In this document: one piece after another, positions 38,412 to 47,643 of the stretch
How positions within the stretch are numbered: position 1 is the stretch's first letter
Layout of the letters: each line of letters starts with the position of its first letter
From: Rhodocyclaceae bacterium
GTDB lineage: Bacteria > Pseudomonadota > Gammaproteobacteria > Burkholderiales > Rhodocyclaceae
DNA length: 64,000 nt
NCBI GenBank assembly: GCA_030824115.1
Contig: JAVBYI010000006.1
Span: forward strand, 89,264-153,263
Reading direction: 5' to 3'
Position numbers and translations under genes: made by a program
The notes under the pieces: model-generated
Databases searched by the model: none
Told to the model about the DNA's origin: nothing
What the model saw: the letters and a program-made list of their open reading frames with translations, nothing else

Positions 38412-39262
38412 TCGACTTTCAGCCGGGCAACATCCGCACGGGTATAGGGCAGCAAGTCGATCACGCGCTCGCCATACGTCAGCTTCACCTTGGTGGCGTT
38501 GCCCACCACGAGATCGAAAGGTGGCTTGCCGGTCAGCGAAAGCTGCGTGCCTGGCTGATTTTCAGCACTGTGCACCACCTTTGCGTCTGCATCCGTCACC
38601 TCAAGCCAGGAACGATCTTCAAACGCAAATATCAGCACGGTAGCCTGCGCTGCAGGCGGCAAAGCGCCGGAGGCCGCATCAGGTTGAGTTGGCTGCGGCG
38701 AAACCGCCGGCATGGACGTGATCGTTGCAGGCGCTGAAACGGCCGCAGAATGATTGGACGTCACGGGCTTGGGGCCGAGGAAATGCCAGCCTGCCAGCAT
38801 CAGTGCCGCCAACAAAACCACAATGGCCAGCGATACCAAGGGGCCAATTTGTTGCCGGTCGCCTTCAACACCTGCCAAGCCCATATTCTCGGGCGGCCGA
38901 ACGTCGGCAATCACCACGGGCGAGGCTGTATCCAGCATTTTCAGCAGCGCATCCGTGTCCAGTTTGAGCAAGCGTGAATAGCTGCGCACGAAGCCACGGA
39001 CAATCGTCATGCCCGGCAAGGCTGCGTGATCATCCTGCTCGAGCAGTTCAATCTGGCGCGGACTGAACTTGAGCGTCTGGGCCACATCCGTAATAGAGAG
39101 CTTTGCTTCCAGCCGTGCCGCCCGCAGTTGCTGCCCGACAGAGGGTTGCTGAATGACCGGAACGTCCGCAACTGTTTCGGAAAGCGGGACCGTCTCGACT
39201 GGGCCTGCACCGTCCACGATTTGCTCTGGTGACATATCCACCGTGTTATTGCTATCGCTCAA
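38408..39262 (-). CDS. RodZ-like helix-turn-helix membrane protein
   Basis: A 284-residue bitopic protein. A cytoplasmic Xre-type HTH (about 45-105; [23 protein letters not shown] and [19 protein letters not shown]) is followed by FVRSYSRLL, typical of RodZ. One span ([19 protein letters not shown], about 143-161) and a periplasmic Pro/Ala linker lead to a DUF4115 domain ([37 protein letters not shown]). RodZ connects MreB to the elongasome. The position between pilF and ispG is the common one. Confidence 0.9.
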   Translation of the reverse strand: MSDSNNTVDMSPEQIVDGAGPVETVPLSETVADVPVIQQPSVGQQLRAARLEAKLSITDVAQTLKFSPRQIELLEQDDHAALPGMTIVRGFVRSYSRLLKLDTDALLKMLDTASPVVIADVRPPENMGLAGVEGDRQQIGPLVSLAIVVLLAALMLAGWHFLGPKPVTSNHSAAVSAPATITSMPAVSPQPTQPDAASGALPPAAQATVLIFAFEDRSWLEVTDADAKVVHSAENQPGTQLSLTGKPPFDLVVGNATKVKLTYGERVIDLLPYTRADVARLKVE

Positions 39263-40080
39263 TCAAATTCTCCACGCGACAACTTCTGGTACTCAGGCGA
39301 ATCACGATATTTGCGCCGCATGATGCCCATCATGCGCGCCTCCTCATCTCGATCTCCCATCTTGCGCGCCAGACGCAAGGCCAGCCAGGCCGACTGCGCC
39401 ACTGGCTCCATCATGTTATGCAAGTCCTTTAGACGCACCAAGGCGTCACCAAAGCGATTCCCACGATAGGCAATATCGGCTAACCAGAAAATCGCTGTCG
39501 CGTGTTTAGGGTCAAGGCGCAAGGCACGCAACAAATAATCTTCCGCTTGGCGATCCTCAGCTTTCCTGTCCTCATTCATCAACAACAGACAAAGACCTGC
39601 GTTGGTCAATGGCTTGACAGGCATCTGGTATAGCGGGTTATTGATGGCGACTCTAAAGTGGTTAATAGCAGCCTTGGCGCGCCCTGTTTGACACAGAAAC
39701 CATCCGTAGTCGTTGTTAATCTCCGGATCGTTTTTAGCAAGACCCAAGGCACGGCGAAAGCTTTCTTCAGCCAACTCATTCTTGTTAAGCGCCATATAGG
39801 TCAGGCCACGCAAATTATGCCCCGGGGCATAGCTACCCTCAGATTCAAGGGCAATCCGAGCCTCCTCTAACGCAACTTCATAGCGACCATCCAACAGATA
39901 ATGACGTCCGAGATCGGTATGCGCGCGCGCGCGCTGCAGTTCATTACTACCAGCGGTTTGCCGGGAAACAGCCAACTCCACGTTGGCTTGCTCGTTGGTA
40001 TCAGGCCGCGGCAAAGACGAGTTACAGCCTGCAACCAGCATCGTGGTACTGACTAGCCAAAACATCAGCCCCTGTTTCAT
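39259..40080 (-). CDS. pilF: Type IV pilus biogenesis lipoprotein PilF/PilW
   Basis: Outer-membrane pilotin that helps assemble the PilQ secretin. The lipobox LVAGC puts the lipidated Cys at residue 19. TPR repeats follow ([74 protein letters not shown]). The 273-residue length is typical. It sits between rlmN and the rodZ-like gene with four-base overlaps on both sides, as in many proteobacteria. Confidence 0.94.
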   Translation of the reverse strand: MKQGLMFWLVSTTMLVAGCNSSLPRPDTNEQANVELAVSRQTAGSNELQRARAHTDLGRHYLLDGRYEVALEEARIALESEGSYAPGHNLRGLTYMALNKNELAEESFRRALGLAKNDPEINNDYGWFLCQTGRAKAAINHFRVAINNPLYQMPVKPLTNAGLCLLLMNEDRKAEDRQAEDYLLRALRLDPKHATAIFWLADIAYRGNRFGDALVRLKDLHNMMEPVAQSAWLALRLARKMGDRDEEARMMGIMRRKYRDSPEYQKLSRGEFD

Positions 40081-41204
40081 GAATGTACCTCAACGAGTTC
40101 TTGAACCCCTGTTAGCCTACCCACACGCCGCGTCCGATCCTTCACCTGCCCGGCCAACTGGCCGCATGCCGCATCGATGTCGTCCCCACGCGTCTTGCGC
40201 ACGGTGGTTACGATATCTGCCTGCATGAGGATTTCCTGGAAGCGCCGTACCTGCTCTGCCGCAGGTTTGCGATAAGCCGAACCAGGGAAGGGGTTGAACG
40301 GGATCAGGTTGAACTTGCAGGGCACGTCGCGAACGAGTTTGAGCAAAGTGCGTGCATCGGTCTCGCTATCATTGACACCGGCAATCAGCACATACTCGAA
40401 GGTGATGAAATCACGCGGTGCCTTGTCGAGATAACGCCGACACGCCGCCAGCAATTCCTTGAGCGGATACTTGCGATTAAGCGGTACCAGCTCATCCCGT
40501 AGCGCATCGGTCGGGGCATGCAACGATACCGCCAGCGCCACCGGCACATCCTCGCGCAAACGGTCGATGGCCGGCACCATACCGGCAGTCGACACCGTCA
40601 CGCGCCGCCTTGACAAGCCATAGGCATTGTCGTCAAGCATGAGACGCAGCGCGGCAACCGTATGGTCGTAGTTAGCCAGCGGCTCACCCATGCCCATCAT
40701 CACAACATTGCTGATGACCCGCTCGCCGCTATCACCCACGCCCGGCTGCTTTACGGCCCCCAGGACGCGATTGGCGTGCCACAACTGGCCGATGATCTCG
40801 GCCGTCGTCAGATTGCGGTTAAAGCCCTGCTTGCCGGTCGAGCAAAATGCACATTCCAGCGCACAACCCACCTGGCTGGAAATACACAAGGTGCCACGGT
40901 TCGCTTCAGGGATAAAAACGGTTTCAACCGCATTGCGGTTGCCGCCGTCCCGATCCACATCCAGCAACCACTTGCGCGTGCCGTCGGCCGCCGTGCTGTC
41001 ACGCACGGCCAACGGGCCACGAATCTCGGCATCGGTGGCCAGACTGGACCGCAAGGACTTGGCCACATCCGTCATCTGCTCGAAATCGTCGACGCCAAAG
41101 CGATGTATCCAGCGCAACACCTGACGCGCGCGAAAAGGCTTTTCCCCTCTCGCAGCAAACCAGGCCGTCAGGCTGTCAGCATCGAAGTCGAGCAGATTGA
41201 CCAT
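40077..41204 (-). CDS. rlmN: Dual-specificity RNA methyltransferase RlmN
   Basis: Radical-SAM enzyme that methylates C2 of A2503 in 23S rRNA and A37 in some tRNAs. The cluster motif is CALECAFC (Cx3Cx2C). Other blocks are [30 protein letters not shown] and the C-terminal catalytic Cys region [11 protein letters not shown]. The 375-residue length is typical. Confidence 0.97.
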   Translation of the reverse strand: MVNLLDFDADSLTAWFAARGEKPFRARQVLRWIHRFGVDDFEQMTDVAKSLRSSLATDAEIRGPLAVRDSTAADGTRKWLLDVDRDGGNRNAVETVFIPEANRGTLCISSQVGCALECAFCSTGKQGFNRNLTTAEIIGQLWHANRVLGAVKQPGVGDSGERVISNVVMMGMGEPLANYDHTVAALRLMLDDNAYGLSRRRVTVSTAGMVPAIDRLREDVPVALAVSLHAPTDALRDELVPLNRKYPLKELLAACRRYLDKAPRDFITFEYVLIAGVNDSETDARTLLKLVRDVPCKFNLIPFNPFPGSAYRKPAAEQVRRFQEILMQADIVTTVRKTRGDDIDAACGQLAGQVKDRTRRVGRLTGVQELVEVHS

Positions 41205-41220
41205 GAATCAGAATACGCAA

Positions 41221-41640
41221 TCAGAAAACACTGAGTGCCGGGAAGAAGTAGGCAATCTCGACCTTGGCGGTATCCGGGCCATCGGAACCATGCACGGCAT
41301 TGGCGTCGATGCTCTCGGCGAAATCGGCACGGATGGTGCCCTTTTCGGCCTTTTTCGGGTCGGTGGCGCCCATCAGATCGCGATTCTTGGCGATGGCGTT
41401 CTCGCCTTCGAGCACCTGAATCATCACCGGGCCGGAGATCATGAACTGCACCAGATCCTTGAAGAAGGGACGCTCCTTGTGAACCGCGTAGAAACCGCCG
41501 GCCTCACGCTCGGACAGCCAGGCCATGCGGGAAGCCACGATCTTGAGACCGTTGGTCTCGAAACGAGAGTAAATCTTGCCGATCACGTTTTTAGCTACGG
41601 CATCGGGTTTGATAATCGACAGGGTGCGCTCAACGGCCAT
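41221..41640 (-). CDS. ndk: Nucleoside diphosphate kinase
   Basis: Balances NTP pools by phosphate transfer through a phospho-His. The N-terminus [21 protein letters not shown] and the active-site segment [12 protein letters not shown] are intact. The 139-residue length suits the tetrameric bacterial type. First gene of the ndk-rlmN-pilF-rodZ-ispG-hisS-yfgM-bamB-der series on the minus strand. Confidence 0.97.
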   Translation of the reverse strand: MAVERTLSIIKPDAVAKNVIGKIYSRFETNGLKIVASRMAWLSEREAGGFYAVHKERPFFKDLVQFMISGPVMIQVLEGENAIAKNRDLMGATDPKKAEKGTIRADFAESIDANAVHGSDGPDTAKVEIAYFFPALSVF

Positions 41641-41723
41641 CTTCTTTTCTCCAGCAGATTGATAAGTAAAACAAAGGGCTGCGGATTTTATCGCAGAAAG
41701 CCCCAGTTCCCGGCTCCACCAAG

Positions 41724-41747
41724 AAAAAAGCCCGGCCGAAGCCGGGC
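41724..41747 (-). terminator. Rho-independent terminator after dctM
   Basis: On the minus strand a GCCCGGC stem, TTCG loop and GCCGGGC stem are followed by TTTTTT. It lies 20 bases past the dctM stop and upstream of ndk, so it probably ends the dctPQM transcript. Confidence 0.88.
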
Positions 41748-41766
41748 GGTGCCTAAGCTCGTCGGA

Positions 41767-43053
41767 CTAGCTGATCATGCCAATCGTCCGCGGCAACCAC
41801 AGCGACATGGTAGGCCAGTAAGTCACGAGCAGCAGGAATACCAACATGGTCAACAGCCAAGGCCAAGTGGCAATGGTCAGCTCAGTAATACCCATCTTGG
41901 TAATACCGGAGGCGACATACAGATTCAGGCCGACCGGCGGATGGCACATGCCAACCTCCATGTTCACCACCATGATGATGCCGAAATGCACCGGATCAAT
42001 GCCAAGTTTCATCGCAATCGGGAACAGAATTGGCGCCAGAATCAGAACGATCGACGACGGTTCCATGAAGTTGCCAGCAATTAACAGCAAAATGTTGGCA
42101 ATGATCAGAAATCCGATCACACCCACGCCAGTCCCGATCATCCAGTCCGCCATCTCCTGCGGGATGTTCTCGTGCGTCATCAGGAACGAGAACAGGACTG
42201 CGTTAGTGATGATATAGAGCAGCATCGCGCTCATGTTGGCCGACGAAAGCAGCACACGCGGCACGTCTTTGAGGCCCATGTCCTTGTAGACGAATACCGC
42301 CACGAAGAAGGCATACACCGCACTCATTGCCGCCGCTTCGGTCGGGGTGAAGATGCCAGTGTAGATACCGCCCATCACCACGACGATGAGGAGCAATCCC
42401 CAGACCGACTCACGAAACGCATGCCAGCGTTCGATCCAACTGGCTTTGGGCTGGCGCGGGTAGTCGTTCTTCCAGGCGCGGTACCAGGTCGTCATGCCAA
42501 GCATGAAGGCCAGCACCAAGCCCGGAATCACACCGGCCATGAACAAGGCGCCCACGGAGGTGTTGGTCGACACCGAATACATCACCATGACAATCGACGG
42601 CGGAATCAGGATGCCCAGCGCCCCGGAGGTCGTGATGACGCCCGCACCGAAGCGATTCGGAAAGCCCGCCTTGACCATTGCCGGCATCAGGATCGAGCCG
42701 ATCGCCACCACCGTCGCCGGACTGGAGCCGGATACCGCCGCAAACAAAGCGCAGGCCAGCACGCCGCCGAGACCGAGGCCACCATAGAAATGGCCGACCA
42801 TCGCCGTGGCGAACTTGATCATGCGTCGCGCCACCCCGCCGTGCGTGAGGAAATTACCCGCCAGGATGAAGAACGGGATCGCCATGATCTCGAACTTTTC
42901 GATGCCGGTAAACAACTTCAGCGCCACCGCTTCGACCGGTACTTCGGTGAGGAAGAACAGGAAGGACAACACCGTCAGGCCAAGCGAAATCGAGATCGGC
43001 ATGCCGGTGAGCATCAGCACCACCAGCAGGGAGAAGATGATGATCGAGTTCAT
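41767..43053 (-). CDS. dctM: TRAP transporter large membrane subunit DctM
   Basis: Twelve-span subunit that carries the sodium-driven translocation pathway of TRAP dicarboxylate transporters. Family blocks are ILAGNFLTHGGVARRMIKFA, ALFAAVSGSSPATVVAIGSI, SGALGILIPPSIVMVMYSV and MCHPPVGLNLYVASGI. The 428-residue length is typical. It overlaps dctQ by four bases. Confidence 0.94.
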   Translation of the reverse strand: MNSIIIFSLLVVLMLTGMPISISLGLTVLSFLFFLTEVPVEAVALKLFTGIEKFEIMAIPFFILAGNFLTHGGVARRMIKFATAMVGHFYGGLGLGGVLACALFAAVSGSSPATVVAIGSILMPAMVKAGFPNRFGAGVITTSGALGILIPPSIVMVMYSVSTNTSVGALFMAGVIPGLVLAFMLGMTTWYRAWKNDYPRQPKASWIERWHAFRESVWGLLLIVVVMGGIYTGIFTPTEAAAMSAVYAFFVAVFVYKDMGLKDVPRVLLSSANMSAMLLYIITNAVLFSFLMTHENIPQEMADWMIGTGVGVIGFLIIANILLLIAGNFMEPSSIVLILAPILFPIAMKLGIDPVHFGIIMVVNMEVGMCHPPVGLNLYVASGITKMGITELTIATWPWLLTMLVFLLLVTYWPTMSLWLPRTIGMIS

Positions 43054-43802
43054 TGTTTCTCCCTCCCGGACGGCTCTTCAGGATGACGACGCTCCATCCA
43101 GTCGTGCGGCGGCCCCTCGTCATGATGGCGCCGCTCCACATAGTTCAGGTCGTGCGGATGGAGGTTATCTTCCATGCTGTAGATCAGATCGTCCTTGCCT
43201 GGACTCAGCGGCTCACCCTCGTCCAGGCCATCGACGTGACCATGATCGTGGTGCGGCAGTTCGCCCGTACGCAAAAAACCCACCGTCACTTGCAGGAAGC
43301 GGAAGCACATCAGGTAGGAACCAAGTGGAATCGCGGAATAGACGATCCAGGTGGGCCATTCGAGATCAGGCGTGATCGGGCCTTCGTACAACTCCCCCAT
43401 CTCCATGCCAAGGAATTTGTAGAAGCTGTAGTGGGCGCCGTTTTCCCAGACGAAGGTCACGCCAAGCGTACCGATGATGCCGGTAAACAGTGCCCCGGCC
43501 AGCAGCCCGAAAATGATGAACTTGCCGCGGCTTTGGGCAGAAAGACGATTGATCAGCACATCGACGCCGACGTGAATGCCGGTACGTACGCCGTAGGCAG
43601 CACCGAATTTCGCCATCCAGACGAACATGATGATGCACAACTCTTGCGCCCAACTGACATTGAGGCCAATCAGCCAATCCTGCAAACCCGGTATGGCATA
43701 TCCGGACGCATAGCGATGGGCGACGGAGATAAAAATCACCAGTGTCGCTGCGCCCATCAGAAATGTAATCAGCCACTCTTCAAGGTGGTCGAGTATTTTC
43801 AT
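43050..43802 (-). CDS. dctQ: TRAP transporter small membrane subunit DctQ with His-rich tail
   Basis: Four-span subunit that scaffolds DctM. Spans include WLITFLMGAATLVIFISVAHRY, WAQELCIIMFVWMAKFGAAYGVRTG and FGLLAGALFTGIIGTLGV. At 250 residues it is longer than many DctQ proteins. After the last span (about residue 180) comes a hydrophilic tail rich in His, Asp and Glu (GELPHHDHGHVDGLDEGE, NLHPHDLNYVERRHHDEGP). The tail could bind metal, but that is a guess. The gene is separated from dctP by a hairpin. Confidence 0.92.
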   Translation of the reverse strand: MKILDHLEEWLITFLMGAATLVIFISVAHRYASGYAIPGLQDWLIGLNVSWAQELCIIMFVWMAKFGAAYGVRTGIHVGVDVLINRLSAQSRGKFIIFGLLAGALFTGIIGTLGVTFVWENGAHYSFYKFLGMEMGELYEGPITPDLEWPTWIVYSAIPLGSYLMCFRFLQVTVGFLRTGELPHHDHGHVDGLDEGEPLSPGKDDLIYSMEDNLHPHDLNYVERRHHDEGPPHDWMERRHPEEPSGREKQ

Positions 43803-43821
43803 TTGGAGTCCCCAAAATGAA

Positions 43822-43846
43822 GCGGGGGCCTACTCAAAGCCCCCGC
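43822..43846 (-). promoter_or_regulatory. Hairpin between dctP and dctQ
   Basis: GCGGGGGC and GCCCCCGC are separated by nine bases in the 54-bp dctP-dctQ gap. There is no long T run after it, so partial termination or mRNA stabilisation is more likely than full termination. Such an element would let dctP be expressed above dctQM, as often seen for binding-protein genes. Confidence 0.65.
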
Positions 43847-43856
43847 GATCTGCTTT

Positions 43857-44870
43857 TTACAGCTTGGACGGATCGAAACCGGTTTCCTTGTAGATGGACT
43901 GAATCAGATCCTTGCCCACCCGACCGGCCATCTGGTCATGCACCTTGATCATGGCCTTCTTCCAGGCTTTTCTCTGTTCGGCTGTCAGGGTAATCAGTTC
44001 GCTCTTGCCCGACTTTTTGACCGCTTCCAGTGCCGTATCGTTCTCGATCTTGGCAATCTGGTTGGCATAGCGGGTGGATTGCTCCATCGCGTTTTCCAGT
44101 TGCTTGCGGATATCCGCCGGCAGGCCATCCCAGAACTTCTTGTTCACAATCACCGCATAACCCAGATAGCCATGATCCGACAGCGTCACGTATTTCTGTA
44201 CCTCGTGCATCTTCTGGGTATAGAGGTTGGAGGGCGGATTCTCGGTGCCATCGACCACCCCAGTCTGCAGCGCCTGATAGACCTCGGAGAAAGCCATCTT
44301 CTGCGGCAGGGAACCCACGGCGCGCATCTGGGCATCCAGGACGTTGGAGGACTGGATACGCATCTTCAAGCCGCGGAAATCCTCGGGGTTGCGCAAGGGC
44401 TTGTTGGCGCTCATCACCTTCAGGCCATTGTCCCAGTAGGACAAGCCGAGAATGCCCTTGGCTTCGAGTTTCTTGAGCAGGGAGGCGCCGATCGGGCCAG
44501 TGGTCACCTTGTGCAGATCTTCGTAATTATCAAAGATGAAGGGCAGGTCGAAAACCTCGAACTCCTTGACGCCCAAGGGGCCGAACTTGGCCAGCGAGGG
44601 GGCCAGCATCTGCACCGCGCCCAGTTGCAAGGCTTCCATTTCCTCCTTGTCCTTGTAGAGCGTGCTGTTGGCATAAACCTCGACCTTGACCTTGCCTTTG
44701 GTCAGCTCTTCCGCTTTCTGCTTGAAGAATTCGGCGCCCTTGCCCTTGGGCGTGTCGTTGGCGACCACGTGGCTGAACTTGATGACGATGGGCTGCTGGG
44801 CCATGACTGGCGCAGCAGCCAGCGAGAATGTGGCAGCCAGCAGGCCGATGGCGAGCGAATGCAGTTTCAT
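43857..44870 (-). CDS. dctP: TRAP transporter solute-binding protein DctP
   Basis: Periplasmic substrate-binding protein for C4-dicarboxylates such as succinate, malate and fumarate. A signal peptide (LAIGLLAATFSLAAAPVMAQ) precedes the mature domain. The conserved carboxylate-binding Arg is in FRGLKMRIQSSNVLDAQM; other blocks are FSHVVANDTPKGKGAEFFKQ, FSEVYQALQTGVVDGTENPPSN and ALEAVKKSGKSELITL. The 337-residue length is typical. It is the first gene of dctPQM, with a GAGGAGA site, transcribed divergently from a sensor kinase. Confidence 0.94.
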   Translation of the reverse strand: MKLHSLAIGLLAATFSLAAAPVMAQQPIVIKFSHVVANDTPKGKGAEFFKQKAEELTKGKVKVEVYANSTLYKDKEEMEALQLGAVQMLAPSLAKFGPLGVKEFEVFDLPFIFDNYEDLHKVTTGPIGASLLKKLEAKGILGLSYWDNGLKVMSANKPLRNPEDFRGLKMRIQSSNVLDAQMRAVGSLPQKMAFSEVYQALQTGVVDGTENPPSNLYTQKMHEVQKYVTLSDHGYLGYAVIVNKKFWDGLPADIRKQLENAMEQSTRYANQIAKIENDTALEAVKKSGKSELITLTAEQRKAWKKAMIKVHDQMAGRVGKDLIQSIYKETGFDPSKL

Positions 44871-44966
44871 GATTTCTCCTCGTGTTGTTTATATAGTGGA
44901 TCCGTCGGCGAACTGCACCCGACGACCTGTGGGTAGAATTATCTCTTTAGTTAAACCAGCCGCCAT

Positions 44967-44980
44967 TGTGGATTTCCACA
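44967..44980. promoter_or_regulatory. 14-bp palindrome in the dctP / dctS divergent region
   Basis: TGTGGA, TT, TCCACA: a perfect 6-2-6 dyad at 44967-44980. It lies about 96 bases from the dctP ATG and 43 bases before the sensor-kinase ATG. The placement fits an operator for the adjacent response regulator, but that is inference. Confidence 0.5.
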
Positions 44981-45023
44981 GCCCCTTTCGCCCAAGTCCG
45001 TCGCTTGCCGGTAGGATGGAGCC

Positions 45024-46973
45024 ATGAATTCCGCGCCCGCCCACCCCGCCAACGCGGCACACGCCGGTCTGATCTGGTGGCTGCCCCGTGCCGCCATTGC
45101 CCTGTTTGTCGCGACCGTGATCGCCCTGCTCTGGCTTGGCGAAAGGAACGAGCAGGAAAAACAAAGGGCCACGCTCATCAGTGACATGCTATGGCTCGAA
45201 CAGAACCTGCACTTTCTGCTGTCGCACAACGAAGAACTCCTGAACCGCTTCGACCCTCGGCGGATCGCTCAGGCCGACGTCTTCGATGCCTACGCCCGCA
45301 CGCTGATCTCCAACGACACCGGCATCTACCGCGTTCTCTGGCAGGATCGCGATGGTCAGTTGCGCCACGCCCTGCCGGCAGCGACAAACCTTCATGACCA
45401 CGCCTTGCCAGCGCCTGCCCTGACCCAGTTGGCCCATTCGCTGGGAAGACCGGTTTACAGCCAAGCCTACCCGGGCGACGAGGATGACTGGCAATTCGCC
45501 GTCCATGTCCCCGTCTTTCTGGGCACCCAGAAGATTGGCACCACCATCGGCATCTATTCGCTCCGCCGCCTGCTGGACAACTCAGTGCCCTGGTGGCTGG
45601 CGGAACGCTACCGCATCAGCATCGACGACCAGACCGGCCAGCCGCTGGCCGTCCGTTCGCGGGTCGATGCCGTCATTCCAGACAGCGGCTACCAGATTCC
45701 CTTCGACCCGCCCGGGCATGGGCTGGCCTTGCATGGTATCCCCTACCAGACGCCAACCGCCCTCATCGACCGGATCATTGCCGCTGCATTGATCGTGCTG
45801 GCGATACTCGTCCTTGCCAGTCTCTGGGGACTGCGACGCCACGTGCAGCGTCGGCTGGCCGCCGAAGAAGCGCTGCAAACCGAGGTTGCCTTCCGCAAGG
45901 CGATGGAGAATTCGCTGCAAACCGGCATGCGCGCACTCAGTCTCGACGGCAAAATCGTTTACGTCAATCCGGCGTTTTGCCGCATGGTCGGCTATTCCGC
46001 CGAGGAATTGCTGGGCAGTTCGGCACCACAACCCTACTGGCCGGAAGAGGAGTACGAAAACGTCGCCGCCGCGCTCACGACGGCCCGCTCGGCACTCCGT
46101 CCCTCCGACGCCATCGAGTTGCGGCTCCAACGCGCCAGTGGCGAGCGCTTCGATGCCCTGCTTTACGAAGCCCCGCTGATCGACGCCGATGGCCGCCACA
46201 CCGGCTGGATGGGTGCGATCCTCGACATTACCGAACGCAAGCGCGCCCGCGAACTGGCGCGGCAACACGAGGACAAGCTCGCCGGCACCGCGCGGTTAGT
46301 GGCCATGGGCGAAATGGCCTCCAGCCTGGCCCACGAACTCAACCAGCCGTTATCCGCGATTTCCAGCTATATCGCCGGCAGCCGCAATCTGATCGCCACC
46401 GGCACAACCTGCGCCGAAATCGATGGCGCGCTGGCCAAATGCCAGGAACAGGCGCAACGCGCGGGGCGCATCATCCGGCGCATCTACGAATTCGCGCGGC
46501 GTCACGAAACGAAAACGGAGCCTTGCGATCTCGAAGACTTGCTCGGTGACCTGATCGTGCTGCTCGAAGCTGACGCCCGCCGCCAGAAAGTCAGGCTCGT
46601 CCGCGACATCGCGCCGAATCTGCCCATCATCCTGGCGGACCGGATTCTGCTGGGCCAAGCGATCCTCAACCTCATCAAGAACGGCATCGAATCGATGCGC
46701 ACGACGCCCGAGGCGAATCGCTGTTTGACCGTCCGCGCGGAGGCCGACGCGCAGCGGATCGAAATCGCCGTCAGCGACAATGGCTGCGGGATTTCGGCGC
46801 ATGACGCGGCACAATTGTTCGAACCCTTTTACACGACGAAAAACGAAGGCCTGGGGGTTGGTCTCAACATCTGCCGCTCGGTCGTCGAAGCCCATCAGGG
46901 CCGCCTCTGGTTCGAAGCAAAACCCGAGGGCGGCAGCATTTTCCACATTTCCCTGCCCATCAGCACCGCATGA
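45024..46973 (+). CDS. dctS: Sensor histidine kinase (DctS-like)
   Basis: Membrane-bound sensor that probably detects C4-dicarboxylates for the adjacent TRAP system. Two spans (about 18-38 and 250-275) bracket a periplasmic sensor domain of about 210 residues. A cytoplasmic PAS (about 290-405; GKIVYVNPAFCRMVGYSAEELLG) follows. The HisKA motif is LAHELNQPLSAISSY with phosphorylated H437. The HATPase ends the protein (NLIKNGIESM, VSDNGCGIS, GLGVGLNICRSVVEAHQGRLW). The architecture matches DctS of the DctSR type. The stop overlaps the regulator's ATG. Confidence 0.9.
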   Translation: MNSAPAHPANAAHAGLIWWLPRAAIALFVATVIALLWLGERNEQEKQRATLISDMLWLEQNLHFLLSHNEELLNRFDPRRIAQADVFDAYARTLISNDTGIYRVLWQDRDGQLRHALPAATNLHDHALPAPALTQLAHSLGRPVYSQAYPGDEDDWQFAVHVPVFLGTQKIGTTIGIYSLRRLLDNSVPWWLAERYRISIDDQTGQPLAVRSRVDAVIPDSGYQIPFDPPGHGLALHGIPYQTPTALIDRIIAAALIVLAILVLASLWGLRRHVQRRLAAEEALQTEVAFRKAMENSLQTGMRALSLDGKIVYVNPAFCRMVGYSAEELLGSSAPQPYWPEEEYENVAAALTTARSALRPSDAIELRLQRASGERFDALLYEAPLIDADGRHTGWMGAILDITERKRARELARQHEDKLAGTARLVAMGEMASSLAHELNQPLSAISSYIAGSRNLIATGTTCAEIDGALAKCQEQAQRAGRIIRRIYEFARRHETKTEPCDLEDLLGDLIVLLEADARRQKVRLVRDIAPNLPIILADRILLGQAILNLIKNGIESMRTTPEANRCLTVRAEADAQRIEIAVSDNGCGISAHDAAQLFEPFYTTKNEGLGVGLNICRSVVEAHQGRLWFEAKPEGGSIFHISLPISTA

Positions 46974-47590
46974 AAACCCGTCAGGTTTATCTGGTCGACG
47001 ACGACGCCGCCATCCGCGACGCACTGGCTTGGCTGCTGCGCTCACGCGGCATCGACTCGCGCGCCTGGAGCACGGCGGAATCCTTTCTCGCCGACTACAA
47101 CAGCGCAATGAGCGGCTGCCTGATTCTGGACATCCGCATGGTCGGCATGACCGGTGCCGAGCTTTACGATCAACTGCTGGCGCTCGGCTGCGCCATGCCG
47201 ACGATCTTCCTCACGGGCCATGGCGATGTGCCGCTGGCAGTCAAAACACTCAAGCGCGGCGCTTTCGACTTCATCGAAAAACCCTTCAACGACAACGAAC
47301 TGGTTGACCGCATCCTGGCCGCACTCCAGCAGGAGGAAAACCAGCGCGGACTGGATGCCAGCCGCACACAGATCGAGGAGCGCCTAGCCACCCTGACTGA
47401 ACGCGAACAGGAAGTCATGGCCTGCATCCTCGCCGGCAAGCTCAACAAGGTGATCGCCGATGAGTTACAGATCGCCATGCGCACCGTCGAGGTTCATCGC
47501 GCGCATGTCTTCGAAAAAATGAAAGTGCGCTCGGCCGTCGAACTGGCCCAGTTGATGTCCGCGTATCGTGCGGGGAAGCCAAGGCAATAG
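46970..47590 (+). CDS. dctR: FixJ-type response regulator (DctR-like)
   Basis: Partner of the upstream kinase. Receiver domain (about 5-120) has phospho-acceptor D54 in LILDIRMVG, and TGHGDVPLAVKTLKRGAFDFIEKPF is the FixJ-type pattern. The C-terminal LuxR-type HTH (about 140-200; LTEREQEVMACILAGKLNKVIADELQIAMRTVEVH) binds DNA. Expected to activate dctPQM across the divergent promoter region. 206 residues. Confidence 0.91.
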   Translation: MKTRQVYLVDDDAAIRDALAWLLRSRGIDSRAWSTAESFLADYNSAMSGCLILDIRMVGMTGAELYDQLLALGCAMPTIFLTGHGDVPLAVKTLKRGAFDFIEKPFNDNELVDRILAALQQEENQRGLDASRTQIEERLATLTEREQEVMACILAGKLNKVIADELQIAMRTVEVHRAHVFEKMKVRSAVELAQLMSAYRAGKPRQ

Positions 47591-47643
47591 ACGTCCCATC
47601 CCCGCTGGCTTAAACTGCGCCCCTTTTGCCGCAACGCTGCCCG

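Noticed and set aside
39921..39934. Alternating GC tract in pilF
   Set aside because: It encodes RARA-type residues in an intact TPR protein; a short run in GC-rich DNA needs no special explanation.
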